Shown: piece after piece, positions 9,601 through 14,925 of the stretch
How positions within the stretch are numbered: the stretch's first letter is position 1
Layout: every line of letters begins with the position of its first letter
NCBI GenBank assembly: GCA_025201705.1
Contig: MU617059.1
Location: forward strand, 9,181 to 24,105
Origin: Dissophora ornata
Lineage: Eukaryota > Mortierellomycota > Mortierellomycetes > Mortierellales > Mortierellaceae
Length of the DNA: 14,925 bases
Reading direction: 5' to 3'
The notes under the pieces: generated by a model
What the model was told of the DNA's origin: nothing
What the model saw: only the letters and a program-made list of their open reading frames with translations
Database searches by the model: none
Made by a program: the position numbers and the translations under genes

Positions 9601-12600
9601 GAGACTGAGGGGTGGCAATGAGAGAGGGCATATAGAATGTAGACCCAGAAAGTTGTGCCGGCCCAGACGATGGTGAAGGTGTCAATCCGGACCCTGGGGC
9701 AGAAAGTCCTCTCGAAGCAGTTTGTCCGAATAGAGTAGAGGGCTGGGCAGACCCAAACGATGCGGCAGTGAACACTGGGGCGGCAGTTGCTGGAGGACCA
9801 AACAACGAAGGCGCCGGTGATGGCGTTGTCCCCGACGTCATCCTAGCCGGCGTGATGGGTGTAGGCGCCACCAAAATATTTTCAATTTGGGACGGAATGA
9901 CGGCTGAAAGACGCTTCTTGGTCTCTGAGCGACGCGGTTCTGATGCAGGTACAAACTGTGCTGTCTCTGCCCTAGGCAAGGCTGATAGGGGTTCGCCAGG
10001 CTTGGTCTGGGCTATGGTGTTTAAGATGGGTGGGGATGTGCGCTTGGTCGTAAATATATGTCGAAGCTGAAGAGCGATATTCTCCGCCAGGGTAGTTGGT
10101 TGCTGCTCAGTAGTCGAGTAAGCCTCTGAAAACCGGAAACTATTTCGTGGCCCTGCAGCAACCTGTGCGTTTACAGAGCGTGCGCTCTGCGCATAGTTGA
10201 CTGTTGTGTTACGGGACGGAGCGATCGTGAGATGATCAAGTTGAGTCGAAAGGTCGTCCAAGTCAGACTGCCGTTGGATGAGGGTGGTGCTGATGTTTCG
10301 GATGGCGCGACGAATGCTGTCCAAAGTGGGTGCTTCTGTGTCGTAGCCCTGACGCAGCCGGTTAGCTTTCAGGTTCAATGATTCTACGTAGTCCTCCAAT
10401 TCTCTCAAGCGGTTGTCAACATTCTATTTGTGGAACATGGAAATGGACGTGGTTATCAGTATTGGGTGTCATTATATAGTGGGGCTGGCTTGCAATCCTT
10501 GCCGCTGTTGCCATGATGTATGCTCGCACCTCAAATGACTTTTTAATCCGTGTCTGCTGACCGAGTTGCGCTGGGTTCAACTCGCTGGAAAGGACCATTT
10601 TTTGAAGGTTGGGGTCTTGACGGGCCTTAAGCAGCCTTCCGATTTCCTCCCTCTTTGTCGTGACTGTCGCAGAAATAACAGGATAGTTAATAACGTGGCA
10701 CCAAGTATCCATCCCAACCTGGCTATAACACCAACTTCCATGTGAGCATACCTTTGATAAGGTCAGTTCGGAGCTGTGCAAAATCAGTCCGAACCATCTC
10801 CGCCATATCCTTCGTTTCCTTTGCATACTTGACGCGCCTTTCAGTAAGAATTAAAAAAAGGTCCAGCTCTCCAAACACATGCTCGCGAGCCTTAACCAGC
10901 GCCTCCGTTTCTCTGACATGTTCGTGTAGAGTCTCGAGCTCCTCCGTCATGGCCAGATACGTACTTTCGAGCTGCCTAGAAAGTGCATCCATTGCCACGC
11001 TCACTTTAGGTGCAGGAGCAGACGATTCCTCGTCTTCGCTCGCCTTGCGGTTGATCCTGATTGGTTGCACCTGCTCCTGGAGCATCTTCTGAATGACGCT
11101 AGGTTGTTGTTGCTGTTGTGGAGGCTGCGCTTTTGTAGGGACTGGTTTGCTCTGCTGGAAAGACGGATTCGGGTTCACCACAGGGTTGGGTGCAACCGAT
11201 ATGATCGGTGCATTAGAACCTGAGGACGGGGCGCCAGTGAAATGTGCTTTCGGAGCTGTAGTCGCCCCTGGAACGATAAAAGGTGACGTTGTTGCAGGTG
11301 GTGCTGCCTTGGCTAGAGAACCAAACGAAGGAGTGGGTTTGGCACTTGGAGTGGGCACCGCAGTGCTTGTGGTTGTCTTCGGTTTGGCAGCAGCCTGTGT
11401 CGCTTTCGGAAGGGAGTGTGATTTTGCCATTGCCGGACACGGCTGTCCACTTCTGGCCGTGTTCATATTGATGACATGATAGGCTGACAAAATGCCTTCC
11501 TGGTTATAGAAATACACGATCGGCACTGGTTGAACCTGTGGTCCATCTTCCTCGATGGGGGGTAATATTTCTGTGGAGGTACAGTCCAGAGCTGATCCCA
11601 CGCAAACAGCATCCATTCCAGGAACTGTGGCTCTGTGCGTGTCCTCGAGGTCCCACTTTTCCCAACTTCCATCCGCTGCTCTCCCGATGACTCCGACGTC
11701 AGTTGATTGCTGGCTGGTCACGGTGATCAAGTCCTTGATGTTCTCACCCCTACATGTGTCAATAAAATCAACAGTTAAATGCCATTTCAAGAGAGGATGC
11801 AATCATGTTATCTAATAACTAGCTGACGCGACGGTTACCATGACTTTATGGAGGGAGTCAAAAAGTATGTTGTGCCTGCTTCCTCGCCTGGCATAGGGAA
11901 GCAGATGTCACCAAAGGTCAGATACTTTGGCTGAGATGGAATTTCCCTCGAGATTAAACACACGTTGAACTCCGGATCCCCACTCTCAGGTGGCGTGCAG
12001 TAAACGGCGACGAAAACTGCAGTTTCGAGCCAGGCGATAGCCACGACTATTCAGTTCCATCGAAACAAAATAATGTTACAAATCGGTAGGATGACTTATT
12101 TAAAAAGGTAAACCCGGTTTCCTGTAGATGGGTATACAACGTACCGTGATGGCCCTCGTTTTGAGGATTTGCTTTATGCTCCTTCTTTACTACACCCTCT
12201 GGATCGATTTGCTGGAGGATGCCAGCGTCCGTTCCACACATGATCTGTTTTCCTTTGGAGGACCATGCCATGGCCGTGTATTTTTTCTTATTGAGAGTCA
12301 CCGTATTGTTGTCGCTTGTGTTGATCAGCTTGATCGTTCCATTTTTAAGTAAGACTGCCGCGAGTCCGTTTCTGTCGATGGCTGGGTTAGGTCGAATATC
12401 CAGAATCTCATCTCCCGCTGCAAACTCGGCATTTGGCGTTGCACCTTTGGGCTAGAGTTGTCGACAAAAAAACTCACAATTAACCTCGGCACAAACAATA
12501 TGTGTGTTCATCTGTGTCTAATACTTACATTGGAACGGAGGTTTTCGACACTGTATAAACGAACTTCACCACCCGCCAAGGCAACAATTACAGTGAGTTC

Positions 12601-13131
12601 ATCTGCAGACAGCCGAATGATGCGAAGGGCGTCTTTTGGGATGGCAACCCTGGTTTTAGCAGCAAGCTTGTTTTCAGAGTCAGGACTTCCATTTTCAAAG
12701 GCTGACCTCAAGGCAGAGAGTGTGTCGAAAATAAAACCTAGCAGATTGAAGCATCAGAGAGCGAGTTATAGGAAGGAACTGGTGTAGACCCAAATTTGAT
12801 CACATATTCCGGAGTGTCTTACCATCGCTACTTCCGGCAACAAAGTATCCAAACTTGTTGGAGGTGACAAAGAGGTTCGCGTTCGCTGCAGCACCGGGCG
12901 CCACGGGCTTGTCTGCGAGAGATACATTCACTCCAGTACTAAGCTCTTGATATCGAAGATCCTGTTGGGTGCACGAAAGTGGAAAATGCGACAAGAAAAA
13001 AAAATGTTAGCCTCTTACTGTATTTCACAGCTCAACGCCCCTTACGAAATTACGCGGTATGTTTGTGATGCGATTGTACATGCCTCGAAGGACTTGTAGT
13101 CAATTTCCTCGAGAATCGGGTTGACGGCCAT
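6674..13131 (-). CDS. NUP159: Nup214/Nup159-type FG nucleoporin, eight exons, about 1940 aa
   Basis: Minus-strand exons: 13131-13054, 12961-12823, 12737-12529, 12451-12145, 12046-11839, 11749-10752, 10663-10530, 10423-6674. All seven joins keep frame (5823 nt with stop). Residues 1 to about 410 resemble the Nup214/Nup159 beta-propeller, with blocks such as DLRYQELS, SNKFGYFVAG, MAWSSKGKQIMCG and IVYFYNQEGILSAYHVIN. In known members this propeller docks the mRNA-export helicase Dbp5/DDX19. Residues 410-560 are a Pro/Ser/Thr/Gln linker, about 563-760 are heptad-rich coiled coil, and the remainder is an FG domain with two acidic blocks (about 1024-1122 and 1273-1343), ending in a dense GFG/FGQTS region. 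The expected site is the cytoplasmic face of the nuclear pore. The start ATG has A at -3 and G at +4. The weakest joins are intron 1 (donor GTAATT) and intron 7 (GTGCGA). The domain order is of the animal Nup214 kind, not the yeast Nup159 kind. Confidence 0.92.
7211..7498 (-). repeat. Tandem 36-bp-type FG repeat region (GFGQTSTLGGG-like units)
   Basis: Inside the last nucleoporin exon, units of about 12 residues with core FGQTS and a Leu/Gly spacer recur at least seven times, with some shorter units. They include TGFGQTSTLGGG, ASFGQTSTLGSG and TAFGQPSQLGAG. At DNA level the units are close copies, making a coding minisatellite that probably varies in length between strains. FG motifs bind nuclear transport receptors in all studied pores. 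Confidence 0.8.
10424..10529 (-). other. Intron 7 of the nucleoporin gene
   Basis: On the - strand the donor is the unusual GTGCGA, the branch-like element is ATACTGATAAC, and the acceptor is AAATAG. The phase-0 join links the coiled-coil exon ending in IKKSFE to NVDNRLRELEDYVES and continues the heptad pattern. Reading through instead meets an in-frame TGA, after a C-rich non-coiled stretch, so splicing is needed. Confidence 0.75.
12962..13053 (-). other. Intron 1 of the nucleoporin gene
   Basis: On the - strand it runs from donor GTAATT to acceptor CCAACAG, with a GCTAACA branch site followed by a T9 tract. A better-looking donor, GTAAGG, lies 8 nt further in, but it would put the next exon out of the frame that encodes DLRYQELS. 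The phase-0 join at the weaker donor is therefore preferred. Exon 1 then encodes 26 residues. RNA evidence could move this boundary. Confidence 0.6.
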
Positions 13132-13436
13132 TATATCCTCAGCTTTGTGGGCAAGGCGTGGTAGAGACAGAGACAGAATGGGTTTCTGTTGACAGAAGAG
13201 TGTTGGCGCCAAAGCTCTCTCTCGCTGATTCTCGCTGATTCTCGTTAACGCCTGATCCGATGCTCTGTTTGAAATGAGAAATGGCAGGAGGAGCAAAAGA
13301 GAAGACACACGAAGGCGAAGCGTGTAACACGTTTCATGTATTTTCAATGGGATCACGCACCGCAAGCCTCCCGTTACCTCTCCAGCTTGAATAGCCCTTA
13401 AGAACATTCACGTGAGCCCCATCTTGTGGCCAATCT
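13132..13436 (-). promoter_or_regulatory. Promoter/5' leader of the nucleoporin gene
   Basis: About 305 bp lie between the nucleoporin ATG and the first repeat unit of the element to the right. The part nearest the gene is GA/CT-rich, with a small direct repeat TCTCGCTGAT (about 13221-13240). It contains a 10-bp palindrome TTGGCGCCAA at 13203-13212, some 72-81 bp upstream of the ATG, matching the E2F-type core. An upstream in-frame ATG at 13407 would add 92 low-complexity residues and is not favoured. Positions 13381-13436 may hold badly decayed array units. Confidence 0.5.
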
Positions 13437-13712
13437 CAAGCCAGAATACCCTCTCTCATGGCTGGAATACGCTATCTCAAGCCATAATGCCCTCTGTTGT
13501 GGCCGGATTACCCTCTCCCAAGCCATAATGCCCTACCTCAAGGCATAATGCCCTCTCTCAAGCTGTAGTGCCTTTTCTCAAGCTGTAATACCTTCTCTCA
13601 AGGCATATCTCAAGGCAAAATGCCTTCTTTTGCGGCCAGAGTCCCTCTTTTATGGTCGGAATGACCTCTCTCAAGCCAGAATGCCCTCTCTTGAAGCCGG
13701 AATGCTCTCTCT
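13437..13712 (-). repeat. Left tandem array, 14 units of 20/21 bp
   Basis: Units such as CAAGCCAGAATGCCCTCTCT repeat head to tail from 13437 to 13712, mostly 20 or 21 bp. One is truncated to 12 bp (13599-13610). They are the reverse complement of the right-hand units and are more diverged from one another. A partial unit may precede at about 13425. The array starts about 306 bp upstream of the nucleoporin ATG. Confidence 0.88.
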
Positions 13713-13912
13713 TCAAAAGCAGAATTCAGTAGCTTTGGATTTTTCACCTTCACTGATGAATTGTTGTTGCAAAACTTAGTCCGTTCATTCGGATAATTAG
13801 TATTTGAGTCTGCTTCGAGCAAGCAATTGTCCGAACGCATCATCCGTTGGATTATCGCTGAACACCTCTAAGTCAGAATCCGTGCCAGAACGCGACGATC
13901 ACCACCTTTTCC
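13713..13912. repeat. Left inverted-repeat arm
   Basis: Starting right after the left array, this arm matches the reverse complement of 14364-14540. Landmarks shared in order are GAATTC, GTA(A)GCTTT, CGTTCATTCGGATAA, GTATTTGAG, CAATTG, GCTGAAC, AAGTCAGAATCCGTGC, AACGCG and CCTTTTCC. It holds about 25 extra bases (about 13737-13781) relative to the right arm. Confidence 0.88.
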
Positions 13913-14363
13913 TATATCTAGTTGAATACGAATAGACCTCCGGGTCTTGAATCATATTACGTAGGGTGGTCTTGTGGAGCGGAAAGGCTTCATGAGGCTC
14001 CTGCTAATGTTAATTTCAAATATTGGAAGAGATAAATCCATTGCAGATGACTTTGTTTGAACGGGGTATTGTAAGTGGTAGAGTAGCGTTGTTGCTAACG
14101 GATTCAGCACCCTATCTTTCCTACACTACATCCTCATTATGCTCGAGATATGAAGGAAGGTGCTTGTCCCAACCGAAACAACTCTTGTCACTGTTGCATT
14201 GAATATCAGCACAAGGACACTAAATGGAAGAGTGCCAATCACGCGTGCCGTGTGCACCGTGATAAAAACTGTATTAATGCCCCATGTCGGTTTTACGAGA
14301 TCAAAGTCATGGATATCATCAGATGTTCTTCGTCCTTAGACCTCCACCTTGAGGAAGAGTTTC
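13913..14363. other. Centre of the inverted-repeat element
   Basis: These 451 bases lie between the two arms. The left third (13913-14046) shows no gene, only AT-rich sequence with acceptor-like CATTGCAG at 14039-14046. The rest contains most of the small Cys-rich reading frame on the + strand. No transposase motif, tRNA or other RNA gene was seen. Confidence 0.6.
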
Positions 14364-14410
14364 GGAAAAGGCGGCAATCCTCGCGCGTTATAGCACGGAT
14401 TCTGACTTGA
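14150..14410 (+). CDS. Small Cys/His-rich protein of unknown function in the element centre (86 aa)
   Basis: I do not recognise this protein. The frame has Cys at residues 6, 13, 15, 16, 33, 41 and 46 and His at 31 and 36 (pattern C-x6-C-x-C-C-x14-H-x-C-x2-H-x4-C-x4-C), which could bind zinc. A charged tail follows, and its end lies in the right inverted-repeat arm. The frame is open upstream back to a TAA at 14096-14098. A possible longer version starts at ATG 14047, splices a 37-nt GTAAGT..TTCAG interval (14071-14107, with GCTAAC inside) and joins in frame, giving about 108 aa; that intron is unusually short. It may be a remnant of a larger transposon or captured gene. Expression is unproven. 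Confidence 0.35.
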   Translation: MKEGACPNRNNSCHCCIEYQHKDTKWKSANHACRVHRDKNCINAPCRFYEIKVMDIIRCSSSLDLHLEEEFRKRRQSSRVIARILT

Positions 14411-14540
14411 GGGCGTTCAGCCATAATGCGACGGACGATAGCTTCGGGCAATTGGTTGAGAAGCAGGCTCAAATACCAGTTATCCGAATGAACGGTTTAT
14501 CTCGCACAAATTTTAAAGCTTACCGAATTCAGCTTCTAAC
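14364..14540. repeat. Right inverted-repeat arm
   Basis: Reverse-complement partner of 13713-13912, ending directly at the right array. Its sequence overlaps the last codons of the small Cys-rich frame. The best block, 14372-14490 region against 13782-13894, differs mainly by scattered substitutions, many of them C/T or A/G transitions. Confidence 0.88.
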
Positions 14541-14925
14541 AGAGAGAGTATTTCCCCTTGGGAGAGAACATTCCGCCTTAAGAGAGGGCATTCCGCCTTG
14601 AGAGAGGGCATTACGCCTTGAGGTAAGGTATTCTGGCCATAAGAAAGGGCATTCTGCCTTGAGAGAGGACATTCTGCCTTGAGATAGGGCATTCTGCCTT
14701 GAGAGAGGGCATTCCGCCTTGAGAGAGGTCATTCTGGCTTGTGAGAGGGTATTCTGGCCTTAAGAGACGGCATTCTGCCTTGAGAGAGGGCATTCCGCCT
14801 TGTGAGAGGGTATTCCGGCCATGAAAGAGGTCATTCTGCCTAGAGAGAGGGTATTCTGGCCTTGAGAGAGGGTATTCTGGCCTTGAGAGAGGGCATTCTG
14901 CCTTGAGAGAGGGCATTCCGCCTTG
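14541..14925 (+). repeat. Right tandem array, at least 19 units of 20/21 bp
   Basis: Nineteen head-to-tail units fill 14541-14925 exactly: fourteen of 20 bp and five of 21 bp. The common form is AGAGAGGGCATTCTGCCTTG. Each unit has a GA-rich half followed by AGGGCA-TTC-TGCCTT, which can pair with itself (six pairs, one G-T). The 21-bp units are those reading TGGCC or CGGCC in place of TGCC or CGCC. Units are more uniform than in the left array, especially near the window end, where the array continues off the edge. Confidence 0.93.

Larger units (their letters stand above)
13437..14925. mobile_element. Inverted-repeat element with array-plus-arm ends, right end outside window
   Basis: Symmetric structure: left array (13437-13712), left arm (13713-13912), centre (13913-14363), right arm (14364-14540) and right array (14541 to the window end). 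The right half is the reverse complement of the left. The unique arms match at about 80% by eye over 113 bases, with a roughly 25-bp indel. This is the architecture of a foldback or MITE-like DNA element with subterminal tandem repeats. I see no transposase, so it would be non-autonomous. The family is unknown. The outer right boundary and any target-site duplication cannot be seen. Confidence 0.65.

Noticed and set aside
13610..13843. Minus-strand 77-residue frame and similar short frames in both arrays
   Set aside because: Made of translated 20/21-bp repeat units and arm sequence, with no non-repeat protein signal.
13437..14925. CRISPR-like array
   Set aside because: Units are contiguous with no spacers, and the context is a eukaryotic intron-bearing genome.
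13437..14925. Telomeric or subtelomeric repeat
   Set aside because: Unit is not a TTAGGG-type telomere repeat and the arrays are inverted around a unique centre.

Overview
The window looks like nuclear DNA of an early-diverging filamentous fungus. A Mortierellomycota or other Mucoromycota-type genome is my best guess. The evidence is short introns (77-119 nt) with GT..AG ends and, in several, CTAAC-like branch sites, long Ser/Gln/His-rich low-complexity proteins, CT-rich leaders, and two closely packed convergent genes. The taxon is inferred from gene style only.

Layout: positions 1-172 are a poly-T and CT-rich promoter/leader. Positions 173-6581 (+) hold a three-exon gene for a very large phosphatidylinositol-4-phosphate 5-kinase (Mss4-like, about 2065 aa as spliced here). 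It has an unexpected signal-peptide-like first exon, a roughly 1050-residue low-complexity N-terminal half, and a kinase domain interrupted by four low-complexity insertions. Positions 6582-6673 are a 92-bp convergent intergenic strip with an AATAAA signal on each strand. Positions 13131-6674 (-) hold an eight-exon gene for a Nup214/Nup159-type nucleoporin of the cytoplasmic face of the nuclear pore (about 1940 aa). Its order is beta-propeller, coiled coil, then FG domain containing two very acidic blocks. Positions 13132-13436 are its promoter/leader, with a palindromic E2F-like site.

The right end (13437-14925, running off the window) is the most unusual part. A tandem array of 20/21-bp units and an adjoining arm of about 180-200 bp are repeated in inverted orientation around a 451-bp centre. 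The left array has 14 units and the right at least 19. The centre carries a small Cys/His-rich reading frame. This looks like an old, non-autonomous DNA-transposon-like or foldback element, with repeat arrays at its ends instead of plain terminal repeats, lying about 300 bp upstream of the nucleoporin start. I do not recognise it as a named family.

Functionally, the two large genes are housekeeping: PI(4,5)P2 synthesis, and mRNA export/pore structure. Nothing suggests they work together; they share only their 3' ends. All exon joins were deduced by eye from splice signals, reading-frame continuity and recognisable protein motifs.
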